From NCBI RefSeq assembly GCF_963966145.1, contig NC_091046.1, positions 42,098,001 to 42,162,000 of the forward strand: DNA of 64,000 bases. Reading direction: 5' to 3'. The notes under the pieces were generated by a model, which made no database searches, was not told the origin of the DNA, and was given only the letters and a program-made list of their open reading frames with translations. Origin of the DNA: Tenebrio molitor (Eukaryota > Arthropoda > Insecta > Coleoptera > Tenebrionidae). Below are positions 37,336-50,966 of the stretch, in pieces (the stretch's first letter is position 1; the number at the start of each line of letters is the position of its first letter). Position numbers and translations under genes: made by a program.

Positions 37336-37795
37336 AGTCGACAGCTTCTGCACCTATCAGAACGTCACCTCCGGCAGCTTCCCAGAAAGCACGTGAACTA
37401 TCTCCGTAAAAGCTGGTCCTGGGGAAAAGGTCTCGTCAGTTCCAACCTCGGCACTTGTCGTCGGCGAGCCAGTACACACCTAGCTCTTGTTCGCGGTGCA
37501 TGTGGTGGTCGTAACGCGAGCGTAACCAGTTACAACCGGCTCTTCGGTTTCCTCAACTCGACGACAGCATAAGGCGATTTCCCCCAAACAAGAACCGGCA
37601 GGTCCGAAGCTGGGGCGCATCCATCCCAACGCGTTAAACATAAGTGTCTGTGATTTTTCCGCCGTGGTCTGCCGCGACCTCGACGAGCCGAAGCGCACCA
37701 GGAGCTGCTCTCCAGGACGACGGAGGATCCGGGACCGGACTTACCCCACCCAGCTGCTGCGCCGAAACGGCGGTTGACTTCCCACACGCTATCAA
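37336..37795 (+). other. Candidate non-coding first exon and promoter of the UNC93-like gene
   Basis: This GC- and CpG-rich block ends in a strong donor, ATCAA|GTAAGT (GT at 37796), the best + strand donor I saw between the AT-rich left part and the first coding exon. A TCAGTC initiator-like word lies at 37334-37339, with a partial downstream promoter element (CGTCA against RGWYV) at about +28. A second TCAGTC is at 37203-37208. Several open frames cross the block but none resembles a known protein, which fits a 5' UTR. Assignment to the UNC93-like gene, 13 kb away, is inference. The block could instead belong to another transcript. Confidence 0.45.
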
Positions 37796-38746
37796 GTAAG
37801 TCCTCGGGGATGTCGGCGGCGGGTCGACACCTCTAGAAAGTGGCGTTTTGAGGTTTCGCAATAATAACTAAGGATAATAAGTGCTCGTTGCCGGCTTCGG
37901 TAAAAGTTGAATTGCCGTTCGTAATCGAGCCTAATAAAATCGCAAATGACACGAATTAAAATGCCATCAAGAATGAAAAGTGGCCGACCAGTCGATGGTT
38001 ATTTATTGTTTTCCTCGACGGAATGACAATATTTACCAGTTGCAGGAGCGCGCGGCTCCCTTGCCCACGAGCGCACCGGAGTCGTTGAACACGCCTGACA
38101 TTGATTATTTAACAACAAATAACCGAGCGATAAATAAAAATTTGTGCGAAAATTCGCCAGCCAAGGACGGACCCCGCGAATCGGGCTAATCGCCGTTTTC
38201 CATGCACCTCACGGCACCTCGGCGGTAGATTAATTAATTTTAATTGTTATTGACAGGTTTCGCTCGCGTCGGGATTTAGATCGCCTAATCAATCTGAAAA
38301 TACCATTGTCAGATTTTAATCTTGGATCGAGCCTACACTGCATCCGGATTAGCCGGATTAGGGCTAGATGGATTGCGCTCCGAAGATGTCGCGCAGGAAA
38401 CGTCACTCCCCGAAAAATTCCGCTCCCGCGAACCAACACATCTCGCTCGTAATCGCCCAAACAAACAAATTTTTATACATAACAGTCGGCGATTACTCAC
38501 TCGTTAATTATTGCATTGTTTGCGATAATTGCGCGGAGAGCGATCGACGGTTGTCCGAAGGGCCGGAGCTTGACCGCCGCCGGAAAGCTCCGGAGCCAGT
38601 TTCTGTCCGTCGGTAATTAATAGAAACGGTGTGGAACACCGCAGACTGTTATTACGGCGTGTTTAACAAGTCCGATCGACCGCATTACCGCAATCGAACG
38701 AAAAACCTCCTCCGATGAATATTCAGTCGATCGTTCAGACGCTCTT

Positions 38747-38762
38747 GATCGATCGATCGATC
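38747..38762. repeat. (GATC)4 microsatellite
   Basis: Four perfect GATC units, itself palindromic, in putative intron 1. Confidence 0.9.
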
Positions 38763-40465
38763 TGTTTTTGTCACTTTTGGGCTATTTTGGGACGATCACG
38801 AGTGCCACTCGTCGAAAATAGTTTCGCTCTCTATTTTTAGCCCGATCGTTATCGGACAGCCAGACAATCACGGCAACTTCAATTATGAAAAATATGTTTA
38901 CGGCAACGTGAGTAATTTCGTCAGTTTCGCAACAGATTGTGGAGTAGTCTTCGCGTGACGTCACCCGGTGGAAAAATCGCGTTATCGCTCAGCTGACAGC
39001 TGAATTTCTCGGCGATCTATTAGAGATTCAAGTGGAATTTTCCTTTCTCGGCGCGGTTTCCCGATCACATACTGATTAGTTTTGAAAGTGGCCATTTTCA
39101 TAGAGTGCACTTTCCAATGCCTGTTGTCAAGGTACTCCCGACCAATGCAAAATGTGTTGTAGATCGTTATGTAACTGAATTTATGGATCGGTTTCGTCGA
39201 ATCCACCATGAATAAACATGCCTCACGCGACGGAGAGACAATAAGAGGGATCTCTTCATGCGGGACACGGGCTCGACTAAGGTCAGTTCTTGGATTGAGC
39301 CGTCTAGACAAATCGTGAATACGTAAAGGTGGCGACGGACAGACGGGGTGAAAACGCCCACAGTACTTGAGATTTGTTTTTGCATCGTCGGTGTGTGGTG
39401 TAATAGCCATAAATTTGCATGTGCGATGATTTATGACATCAACACCCGTTGTCGCTCTTTCACTTTCGCTCGAATTGCTATTTTCAAATTGATCTGTCGA
39501 GGAGAACGGTGGTGATTTTGATGGGAAATGGTCGGGGCCGTTTCGGAACGGAAGAAAAAATTGGCGAAATTTGTAGATTGGCCAGGTGGCGATAAGCTAA
39601 TCAAATATTTAATCGACCACCATAAACTCGCACAAACATCCATAAAAGAATGTGGAATCAAGGTAACAAACGTTTTGGTTGTCACATGTCACGCGAATCG
39701 TGACCCATCAGTGTAGAAGTTTCGTTTTCATAAGAGAAACAGATTTTGAAAATATCGTGGCTGACGGCTCCACAATTAATAATTGGCTATAAAGCATACA
39801 TCCAGTAAATTACGAGGAACAACAATTGAAAATCACGTCCCACTCCATCGCTCAAATTGAATTTATAGCCGATTGTTAACATAACATTTTTAATTTCCGT
39901 GATGGCGCTCGTTTGTTCGTACAGTTATCGAAACTCTTAAATGTTTCCAAAAATGTGGCAGTGATAACCTAATCGATGGGAATTTGAGCCGGTTTCTCTC
40001 CAAATATCGTAAGTGCACGAAATTTTCTAAATATTTGCTGTGTGATTCGATTTTTCAAATGTACAGGGTGATTTAAAAACCATTTTCGGTTCGTTTACTC
40101 GTCGCTTAATTGTTGCCAAAAATTCATTTGTACAGTCAAAACAAACCCACGTGTTGCGGTGGCTCGTCGAATTTTAGCAATTTTGATTTTGTAAAAAAAC
40201 CTTTCCGATTCTGGTGCTTGTATTTATTTTCATTTTGAAATTTTTGTTATCATACGTTCACCGTATCATATTATGCACCTAGCATAATAATAGTAGAGCT
40301 TTTCCAAAGATAGTAAAATTATGGCTTTTTACCTGTTGGTGACGGTCTGCCGAAAAAAAAAACAAAAACGAGCAATATGGCTTGCGAAACAGTTTTTTGT
40401 TTTTCCCCTGTGAAGACTAATAAATATTTGTTAAAAGAACACAAATTAGGCTATACATTTATATA

Positions 40466-40650
40466 GCGTGTTCATTTAAATTTCTGCTCACAGTTGGCGT
40501 TGAAGAGTCGATTGTAAACGCACCACTCATCATTATGCTGGGTAAAAACACAAAGAATGCAAAAAGCGAGGTTAGATTTAAACAGCTGATCCGTGGTGCG
40601 TTCACAATTGACACTTCAAGACCAACTTTGAGGAGAAATTTAAAAACTGT
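40466..40650. mobile_element. About 185-bp MITE, copy B (inverted relative to copy A)
   Basis: The left end GCGTGTTCATTTAAATTTCT, followed by GTTGAAGAGTCGATTGTAAA, and the right end CTTTGAGGAGAAATTTAAA are the same TIRs as copy A. The core AGGTTAGATTTAAACAGCTG is the complement of copy A's core. It lies inside the putative intron 1 of the UNC93-like gene. Confidence 0.8.
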
Positions 40651-43600
40651 TAGAATATACTCTACTCCGAACACTGATAGATTGCACGTTTTTTGACAGA
40701 CACAGAGACAAGTGTCTACGCGGTAAAAAGTAGAATAGCGCGCAAAAATTTGTTATATCATTCATACTGGAAGAATCAATAATTGCAACAACAACAATTG
40801 AAAACACTTGTACTGAAACTTTATTCAGATTGACAGCTGTCATTCTGTAAACAACATCATAGGCGTAGGATTACTACTGGCGGGAATTAATCTGCAATAA
40901 CCTGAAACAATTGGCTAGACAGTTTAGTATTTTTCACTGCGCTATGTTTGGGAACTAGGATTTAAAAAGGTGCAGTCTATCAGTGTGCGGAGTGCACCTA
41001 CAGATATATTTGTAGGATCTTAAGGAAACTAAAATTTCCAAATGAACGTTGTAAACAATAGACGTGAAAACGGTTAGGTCATGTTCTAAACCATAATCTT
41101 TTTTGTCAGCACTTCGCGACTCCACTGGTCTTCTTCGATTGGGCCGAATTGTTGTATTTGTTTGACATGTGTCAAAAACGTGTCGCAAGCCTGTATTGCC
41201 TGTATGGGCACTGACGCAACGTCGCGCTCCTCATGCGGAACTCGACCAGAATTCGCCCAAGAATTCGCAACCACACCTCTGCAGTTTTTCGACGAAATCA
41301 GTAAACCCTGACGTCACCGTCGATATTCAATATTGCATTGTTTCGGTCCAATCACGGTAATTATCGGTGCATTGTTCCTTCGTCCGTAAGGAATTCCTCG
41401 ATGGTCGTGTGCATCACGGAAAAAGCCGACCAAATGCAGAATGAAGAAAGAAAACAAAGCAAAGCGCAGCGTCGCGACTTCTTCGAATCGTGGAAACTTT
41501 CTTCCGATTCGAAAAACATCCTCCTGGATGGAACTAGTGCGAACTGGTTTTCCCTAGTTCGAACTGGCTCGACTGTTTTTATGTAACTAGGTTTGGTTCG
41601 GTGTAATGTGGGTCGGTTCGGTCGGATGTGTACGATCGAAAAAATTAGCGCTGTCAAATAGAAAACGAACGGAGTATATGCGTGAATATAAAATTATTTT
41701 TCACTTTCATCGAAACTTCCGCCATGTTATGCAAGTTTGTTTATGTCGGATTGTTCGCATATATGGAGTGTTTCCTGTACGATTTGGCCAGCTTTTCGAC
41801 AACCGAGCTGAAGAGGATTTTCGAGTGATCTTGAGATTTTATCGCCTCTGATAAGCCAAATCTTCACAATTAAATCTAGAGGCGTGATCTGTTTTCTGCA
41901 TTTGGCCATTGTTGTTAAGCGCCCGCCATAAATTAAGCTATTTTTAGATTAATCTCAAATCAACAAGTCACTTCTATTTGGAGGAGATTCAAGTGCTCTA
42001 TCTAGACAATTACAGAGATACCTATTCGGTTGTTTTTTTTGGAAATGTAGATCTCATCGGAATTGCCAGTTTGTTGTCCAAAAGTAGGAGGAAACAGACA
42101 TTTTAGGGACACGTTTATCGCTGAATGGATCTCGAGATCGCAAGGAATGCCTGAAAATATTCTGCATCTCGGCTTTGTGACTAATCCACCGAGTGTTCCT
42201 CGCCGTTCAATTAAGTCTTAATTAATGGCTAATTTTGGCCTGTGACTCTTTTTCTGAAAGCTACCGATAAAGATCGTCACGATCGGGCGTGCGAAAACCG
42301 TCGCTAATTGCCACCTAATCCATTTACTCGAGCAACGGAAAAAACTGGGAGAATTAATTTCCTGATGAAGAGGAGGAGGGTGTCAGCTCCACCCTTGCCC
42401 GCAGGAAGTTCGCACTCGATGAAGATAGCTGCTCGCACGCCCTACCAGACAATGTAAATAACGATTAGATGACGTCAAAGAAATGTCAAACACCGACCTA
42501 GCAACTAACAGTAAGAGAAAAGTTGTGAATAATAATTAATTGGCGATCACGTCCTTCGACCGAACACGTGTAGTATTTACAATTTGCACAAACGAGCAAA
42601 CCACAGAGCCCAGTTGACAACCCCGGGAGGTGAACAAACTTTGTCAAAACACGACTGGTGGGCAAGTGTTTTTTCTCATTTATTGAAAATCATTTAATAT
42701 GGAAAACCTGTTATTGCCACAGCGTTCGTGAATAATAATGCTTGTTAAATTAGAACTAACGTTACTCATTGGGCAATTTATTGCACGGCCGCTTAAAGTT
42801 CACGTTGGGCAACGGACCCAACCAATAGATGTTTTCCAAAATCGACTGTCCTCATTAATTATTGTTTTCGCACCGACGACCTTACTCACAAACGATGGAT
42901 ACCGATTGCGGTCGGCGAAAAAATCCAAATCGCTCGTCTGGTATTGAGGAAACGTCAAAATGATCTACGAGAGCGACTCCTAATTGGCCACGTGACGCCG
43001 TCAAAAAAACTCCAGGTGTGTCTAACGGGTACCAGCGAACCGGCGACCAACCTACCGCAAGAACCATTGAAAAGCAAAACCGTCTGGTTCTGCCAACAAT
43101 TGTGGCGATCGACAGAATCGCGCAAATTAAACTTGCTAATGCGTGTAGAAAGTATGACACAGACCTACTTGCGAAGAGTTTGGCGACAAACGCCGACGAC
43201 TGCACCACCGTACCTGGTGGTACTCGTCGTTTTCGAAAAAATCGCGAAGGCGACGATTTTTCGCTCATGCAAATGATTTTTTGTTTATGCAAATGGTGAT
43301 TGACCAATATTTATTGTCTATTGGGTACGCACGTAGATCCCCGCAAGGTGCGGTCAAGTGGGGCACACTCTGTGGAAGGAAAGTAAATTCGCACGACACC
43401 AACACTCGGTGATGCTGTTATTTCAATAATCTCGACGGGCCAAGGTGCCGTTAAATTCTGACGCGGCAAAAACGCGGCCGCGCGGGTACCAAATTTGTGA
43501 CCAAAAGAGCCGAGACGAGTTGCTTCGTCCAGGGTTCCAAGAGTGCCAAATTTTGAACGGCAAAGATGACTGGAACGGTCTGGCACGCGGTCGAGAACCC

Positions 43601-45067
43601 GTTCTGGTACGGCGGAACCTCCTCCACAGTAGCAAACGTTTCGAATTAATCACGATTTGTTGTTCATTTTTGAGGTGCAAAACTCGTCGGGATTTTTTTT
43701 TAAGGCAACCGCAACTATTTACAACCGCAAATTGTTGAAATGTTGTTGATATTTTTGAATTGCTGGAATTCGTGAAATGTCGAACATTTGTCGCCGATTA
43801 TGAAATATCAGGAACCCGAGCGAATTGACGTTCCAGTGCACCAAACGGGTTCTTATGGCGCCGAAGCAAAAAGTCCAAGAATTCGAAAATTATCTTGTCC
43901 GGACCCAGATCCAGGAGGAACGTTTGGTGTTTTTGAAAATTTTGAATGCTGACCCGATCGTCAAATTTGCAACTTCCTTTGTCGATCACGACCGGTTGCG
44001 TTATACAATTTGGAAAGGATTTATGAAGGTCTCGTGATGGGTTATTTACAGTGTGTTCCATTTAAATTATGAATGTTGTCGACCTATTACGTCACTGTTA
44101 TTTTTCTTTTTTTTGTAAACCCAGGAGTTATGTTGAACAGTGTTAATTTCACAGATATTTTGTTTCGTCCTCGCAGCTGGAACCCAAAAATTTCCACCTC
44201 TTTAACGAGCCGATTATCACCCACAATCGCCATTACGCGACCCGACTTTTTATCAAATTACACAAATTAATTGAAAAATTATACAAATTAAACGGCAAGC
44301 GATATAAACAAAGTCACAAATTACTCACGTAATCAGCTTAGACTCGATGAATAGAACGGAAAACAAAGCTCTCGCGTTTCAAGGATTTTCCAGTAATATT
44401 TGACCTGGAAAGCTATTAATAAATTTCTGATGAACAAAAAAAACACACAATTTTGATTGACGTCTCCATAAAAAATATTTTTTGGCCGGTTACGCAACGG
44501 TTACGACACGGCCCAGAGGCACAAGCAGATTTGAATATTTTGCGGCGAATTCGCAACAAAGAGTTGTTGGTTCTCGTGCGGAGCAGGAACCTCGTGCCAG
44601 TGGCGCACGTCATCGAGCGACTCGCCAATTTTTTCCACAAAAGAATCCGATTTCCCAATTGGAAAAAGTGTTATGCAGCATTGTCACAACAAAAGGATGA
44701 TGAAAGAGTGACGTTGGCACCAGACAGGACTCAATTTTCCTGTAGATGTCGATCACACAGGCGCGCGCAGGAAAAATCTCGTCGAATGCCGTTATGCATG
44801 AATTAGAAAATAATATTGAGCGATGTCCTCGCATAAATTTGAATAGATCAGGCGGACAGATTCCATTTCGGAGCTGTGACATCACGCCGAGAAAAGAACC
44901 AGTCGAGCTTATCGGTCTCGATGAAAAATGTCGCATTTTTTTCGCGCTTCCCACAACTGACCTACGCTCGAAACCACCTACTTGACTGTTGTAAACATTG
45001 AACTTAGCTATTTGATCGTAATTAATCGCTCTGGAGGCGATAAATCACGCAGGACGTGTTTTTCTCG

Positions 45068-45131
45068 GTGGCATTCGCTCCTGCAAAAATCGGAGCGAGT
45101 GCCACTTCCCGACAGGACTGTAGCTGTCGGG
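45068..45131. repeat. Two adjacent strong hairpins in intron 1
   Basis: GTGGCATTCGCTCC (45068-45081) pairs with GGAGCGAGTGCCAC (45092-45105) across a 10-nt loop, with one G-U or mismatch position. CCCGACAG (45108-45115) pairs perfectly with CTGTCGGG (45124-45131) across an 8-nt loop. Both are GC-rich and only 2 bases apart. Confidence 0.8.
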
Positions 45132-48100
45132 TGCGTAATGGCGCCGAAACTCGTTCTCGTTATGAATAATTTATGGGAATAATTGGGTAACCGTGCGATT
45201 AATTATTTGAACGTCGCCCCAGTCGGATTCGTGGAATACGTCTCGATTGGTCGGACTTCCTCGTCGTCAAAGGCTACCCAAAGTCGCGTCTGAGATTGGT
45301 TCGGCGCGCCGGGATAAAACGTGAGCAATGCGCAATGTTTCCGTTATACGATTGACAGGCGTGAATGTCTCCGACAGGGAATTTCGTCAATGACAAGTGG
45401 AGATTGAGATGTTTTGAGGATTCGCTTGGTGAATTTCGTCCCGCTAAACGTTTCCACATCCGGCGACGAAAATCAATGTAATTAGCAACTTCTAGAACCC
45501 ACCTAGCTAATTAACGGTCTTAAATCACTAGACCATTAAAATAATTAGCTTAATATGGCACGGGTTATATCATGAATATTACTGAAGCCATCCATCGTAA
45601 ATACAAACAACATTGTGGCGATAATTGCGTCTCCAGCATTGGCAATGTTGGTGGGCCTTCAAGAAAACAACTGCAGTCGCCTCGCTGGCGGTCGCGTGTG
45701 CGAATTTTCGCGGATTTTCCCCCGCCGAGGTCGACACAATCTGAGTCTCATCTGGGAACTGCAGTCGTGCAGGATTCCTGCACACCAGGATTGCATCTTC
45801 ATTCCCCACAATGGGACGCGGATTCAATGCGAGAAGCCGCCAACCAGAAAAGGTTACGGTTTTAACGAGGATGTCATTATGCATTCACCAAACATGTTAT
45901 TACCTTAAACTGGTATCGGATGAAATATAAATCGGGAGGTATTATTAGGGAAAATGATCCGGATGGGATCTCGGAGGTGACACGTGGCGTCCGTTCGCAC
46001 AAAAATGGGATTAACGGTGGAAATACGCAGTTGCAGGCTTTGTTTTATCTCGAATTACAATTCGCATTGTGTTTGGTACTATAACCTTTCGTAAATAAAT
46101 AACAAATGTGCTCGTTGCGTCGGTTTATCATTCTTTTTGCCTTACTAATTGGTAAGGAGTCGTTTCCACGAAAATGGGGGCCACGGGGATTCGATTGGAG
46201 GCAAATCGGGTGGTCTGGTGGACCGTCTGGAGTTGTTCTTGTCACAGACAACAGCTTCTTTAACTGGCAACAGTTCTCTTCTGTTGTGTCTTCGTCTCTT
46301 CTAGATTCTGGTCTACAGGTGTAGATTGATATGTTTGATAGACCAAGAGCAAAAATAGATGCGAGTTGTTTTTGTCTTTAGAAGGAGGGTTGCAAGCTTT
46401 TGTGAAGTTGTTATGTTATTAATTTTGGCAAGTGGTGCAGCAATATCCGGCGAACACAATGGTGCTTTCAGTGAGCATCCGTGAATAGATTCGATCCGTT
46501 CGATATCAAGTTAACAAAGGGTTTTTGAGAGGATGATCTGGCGTCGAGAGTAATAAATCCATCGGTGATAAATCGGGGCCAGCTTGGTCGAAAACTCCGT
46601 GGGTGCCGGTGGTTGTGGGTGTGATGCGATCGAAACTGGGTACCGTCTAGAAAACGGGTTCTTTTGTTGACGTGAGTACCGTGCCATCTATCTAGAAGTA
46701 GTGAAAATGACAAAAAACAATACAGCAGAAAATCGTCGCTATCCGAGTTGGCTTCCTGGCAGGATCGAAAGTCGGCCGCGAAAATTCCACTGGATGGGTT
46801 CGTGTCGACCGCCATTTTTTCGCCATCGAATTCCATGCAATTAGATTTTTGTGCATTCGATCGCGTGCAAAAAACACAGTCCTGTTACGTCCACGACGTC
46901 AATTAAGCATTTTGACAGTGCCGTGGCAATTACCAGTACTTTTTCTGAGCGGTACCCTACTAATTAATTTTAATAACGTTGATGATCCGCCTGAATTTTT
47001 TCTCGGATCCGATCTCGATTTCGGTGCCAGGGACAGACGTGTCTCAATCGTGAACCCGGACCAGAAGTAGAAACTAGAAGCAGCACGGTGGCGAATTTTC
47101 CCGATGCAAATGAGTCTTCTCGTGGTGCCGCAAAATAGCGGAAAGTCGACTCTGCGGGTTCCAAGAATCCAAATAAAATTTATGGTTATGGGCATGAACG
47201 CGCTGGTACGTCGAACATAAATAATCACACTTAAAAGACATTCAACCGTGGAAAAATGCAAACAATAGCAGAAGGATCCGTTCACAAATGCGACACTTGC
47301 TTTAATACCCGTTTATAAATTTCCTGTTACAAATGCACAATAGTCACCATTATGATAATGCACAGGTTACATCTCAAGGCTGCAACTGCAGTATGAAATT
47401 ATCCTTTTTGCATTGTGCAACATTTAGTGTGCTCGAAACTCCTGGAGTGCCAAGAACCAGTGATATCTCGAGTGATATGACGGTATCGTTCTGATCGAAT
47501 ATGACGTCCGATCACAAGAAAAAATCAATCAGTTCGGTCCACTCTGGCGATGGAAGTCAAAGCTCGACCAGGCCCAGACGAAGGATGTCTGTCGTGAGCT
47601 TCTATTGGGTACTGGTCGACTCCATGGTAAATCGTCTTTATTATTATAATCATCTGAATCAGCGCCCAAGAAACTCATTACCGAGACGGGAAGGACAAAA
47701 AACTAATACACATCACTTTTTCAATCTTCCATGTTCGATTCACCGTTCTGCTTCATGATCACCTTAGCCCCCTCTCGGCCAGATTTATCAAGTCCGTTCA
47801 ATGTTAGTCCGGCTATCATGAACTTGACTCGTCGGTTTTTTACAAGAAGGGCCAGTTTTTCCGCTTTTCCCTTGTCAAAGCGTTCCCTCCAAATCGAAAT
47901 CTACAAACGGTGAGTGGTTCTGTTTTTTTGAAAGACTAATCAATCAAAGGAGAAGAATTGAAAAAACTGGATTCTCTCGCGGACGAGTTTCCTCCAGATG
48001 TTCTCAAAAACAAACTTGTTTGCAAAAATTTTGACCTGAAAGTGGCTTCCTGTACGATTCTAGTTTTTTGAAAACAGTTTTTGATTCGAAGGAAGAAGAT

Positions 48101-50966
48101 ACAAGAAGAAAAATAATTAGATAAACCACATTATGTCCGAATTAGTAAGTTAGAAAGTCAGAAATCGTTTTATTGTGATCCGTTCCGTAGTCAAGAGGTT
48201 ACACAGTACTTTCATTTTGCTTGTACTTCAAGAAATTTTATTGCTGATAATGGACTTGTTATGGCTGCCCATAAAATGGGTTATTTCTTTTAGTTTCGCT
48301 ACTTTCAAGGCTCCCTCGAGGCAGCCCATTTCCACATTGCACATTTAATTTTCTTCATTTGGCAAGCGATCCATTGAATTTTTTTAATTGCGATTTGTGT
48401 TTCAAGGTACCGTTGACAAATTCAACAATAAATGTAGACATTAAAGTGACAACAAAACAGATCGGAACAGTCAAAAGTAGAACTTTATCGGTAAACATTT
48501 TTGTTTTTCTTCTAAGAAGTCACTTTTGCCAGAGTTGACGCGAGCATGATGACAGTTGGTACCCTTGGAGAAGATGCGGCCAAATATTGTCGGGAAGAAC
48601 CTTTGGAACGGGCAAAAAGCGTAAACAAGCCTTAGGGCTCGCGACACAAGGTCTAAACGCCACCTTTCCGGCGAGAACCTCACTTGTTTGCTCTTTAAAT
48701 CGTCCTCAATCCGCATTCTTCGAATGCTCCATCCCAATTATCGGCGCTTGTTGACCCAAATTATAATTTCGCGATTGTACCTTCTGCCACGCGACCGTGA
48801 CATATGGTCGAGATGCAACAAATGTCCGATGCATAATTTGCAATTCGATCGCGGTGGTGACGCAACACCCACGGAATTTGGACGATATGTGGTTCACCTA
48901 AAAGTGAAAATCGGCGGATCGGAGGCGTGCCCAGGTCGGCTACTGACCTGGTTCGTCCTAGATCGGCTTTTGTGTTGTGGTTAGGGAGCACGACCGCGCC
49001 GTGGGCCCCGTTTTCGCTATTGAGGCCAACGTTTTGGATCTGTCCGCCATCATCAAAAGAAGAAACTTTCTAATCATCACGTACGGCGATTCGTCGGAAT
49101 CGTGTCGCAAATTGCGCTCCGACAAACGCTTCATTATTACATAATCACCAGAGCTCAATTATTATCACTCGTGAGAGGGACGGACCGGACCCCCTTGCGC
49201 GTTTTCCATCTTCTACTCCCGCAATTAAAGATTGCAATGGTCAATATCTATCTGCGTGCGCATCTTTCCGACCTTGTCACTCAATGGTACGGAAGTTTGT
49301 AATAACATGTTTCCGACACTCGAATTAGCAATAATAACAAACTAATATGGGAACGCTGGTTTTTTATTGCTTTTTGTATCGTCTCCTCGCTTCCACCGGT
49401 CCTCAATGCTATCGCGCTAACGTTCCAGCCTTCACCAGGTCGCCTTTTTTCCCATCCATCCATAATCCTCGACCGACGGTGGGAAACGATGTGATTCGAT
49501 CAATTATCGACTCCTTCATTGCACCAGGTTCACGGTTACCACGGAGCAAATTGGATTTTTTTTTTACTGTTGAACGCCTCGGGACTTGTAAACATCATTT
49601 AAAATGATGTAACTCACGACGTTATAAATCGATCCGTTGGTTGGCAAAATGCTCGATGGGGGGATCCCCCATCCATCATTATTTATCGCAGACAAGTCCA
49701 TCTTGACGTCGATCCGACCAGATCCGGAGGGTTATCGACCAGATGGTTGAAATGCAAATTTTATGGGGCATCTAACACTTGCAAAACTACCAGAAGGAAT
49801 CCGTTATCTGATGGACCAGTTTAGATGCGACTTCCTTGCCCACATCCACGAATCTGGACCAGACCCGAAGAGAAAACGGAACAACTTGTTCTTGCACCGC
49901 GTCCCATGCTTTTTAATTGTGTCATCGCTAAAAAAACAAAAAGGGATAGAAGGAAAAATCAAAGTGCTCAACCTTCTCTGGTCTATTTCTTGGTGCAAAA
50001 ACTAGTCCAGGAAGTTTTTCGAAGGCTGACCAGGATGATGATGGAGTGGTTTCGTAGAATAGAAAAAGAAACAAGATTGTTTGTCCATCTGTTGCGTTCA
50101 GAATCGGCAGACAGGACCGTCTGGGTGGTTGAGATCTGGGGGGCGAGGTGGCCGGTTCGTCGCTTGGTGTTTGTTTGTTAATCGATCCTGTCGGGGGGAG
50201 ATAATGCGGGTTTGGCAAAAGCTGCTGCGACTGTTGCCATCGAGGCTCGGTCCGCGGCGGAGAAAATAAACAAGCCGTCCGGCGCACGTAAATCATAATC
50301 AAGTTGCAGGTTTATTTATACCTTAAAGAGATACTACTTTACAGCATTCCATCTTTATGTCTGTAATTTTAGCACGCATCACGGCCGACGTTCCAAAAAT
50401 AGCCGTCGAAAAAAGTGCAAAACGAACGGAGCGCCCGCTTCGAGATGCAGGTCCGGCGGTTTTTTTTCTCCGGTGCCCCTTAAAGGACTCGCGTTTTTAT
50501 TTCCATGAAAGGCAACAGCAATATTTCAGCTGTTGCATTGGGCAAGCGGGGTTGACGTCCGAACCGGGGAACCAGTCGGCCTTGGAAGTGCAAAAGCTAC
50601 GTAAAAGCACCCACGTCGTGATCCTCGCCGTAACCGTTAACGACCTGACGCGGTTCCTTCTGGTGGAGCACCGGTTTACTGTTACGCGAGACGAAATACG
50701 ACACCGAAAAGGGAAATCGAACGCACCAAAAGGTACAAATTCGTTATGGGACGTTTGGTGAAGAAGAAAAAGCTCAGCACATTCGGTGAAGATGTAGTGA
50801 AGGTGGCAATGGTGCCATCAGTACATCTTCACTTGTTCTATTTGTAGGAAAGAACGTTGAGATTTGACCATTTGGTCGGCGTTGGGGTTGGGAATGGGTG
50901 TATTTGGTGGTGTTTGACTGATGGTTGTTTTGTTTGCAGATCGAGGAGGGTGATCGCGGCCGCGAG

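Larger units (their letters stand above)
37796..50939 (+). other. Putative intron 1 of the UNC93-like gene
   Basis: About 13.1 kb between the candidate first exon and the acceptor before coding exon 1. It is GC-richer than the rest of the window. Only one TIR element is clearly visible (40466-40650). It contains (GATC)4 at 38747-38762, a pair of hairpins at 45068-45131, and many GGTACC words. Numerous open frames of 60-140 codons occur on both strands, none with a recognisable domain. I regard them as products of low stop-codon frequency. The start of the intron depends on the unproven first exon. Confidence 0.4.

Noticed and set aside
38982..39410. 142-codon minus frame in putative intron 1
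   Set aside because: Overlaps another open minus frame, lacks any motif, and sits in a region where GC content makes long frames common.
40061..40080. TACAGGGTGATTTAAAAACC, resembling a MITE end
   Set aside because: No inverted partner end found nearby; at most a solo remnant.
42882..43307. 141-codon minus frame and two overlapping + frames
   Set aside because: All frames are open because stops are rare here; none has a family signature.
47766..47911. Open stretch between an acceptor-like CCTTAG and a GTGAGT donor
   Set aside because: Only about 48 codons with no similarity; acceptor/donor pairs of this quality occur by chance in a 13-kb intron.
50925..50966. Upstream Met at 50925 in frame with the UNC93-like protein
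   Set aside because: It lies in the polypyrimidine/AG acceptor region of intron 1, so it would be spliced out.
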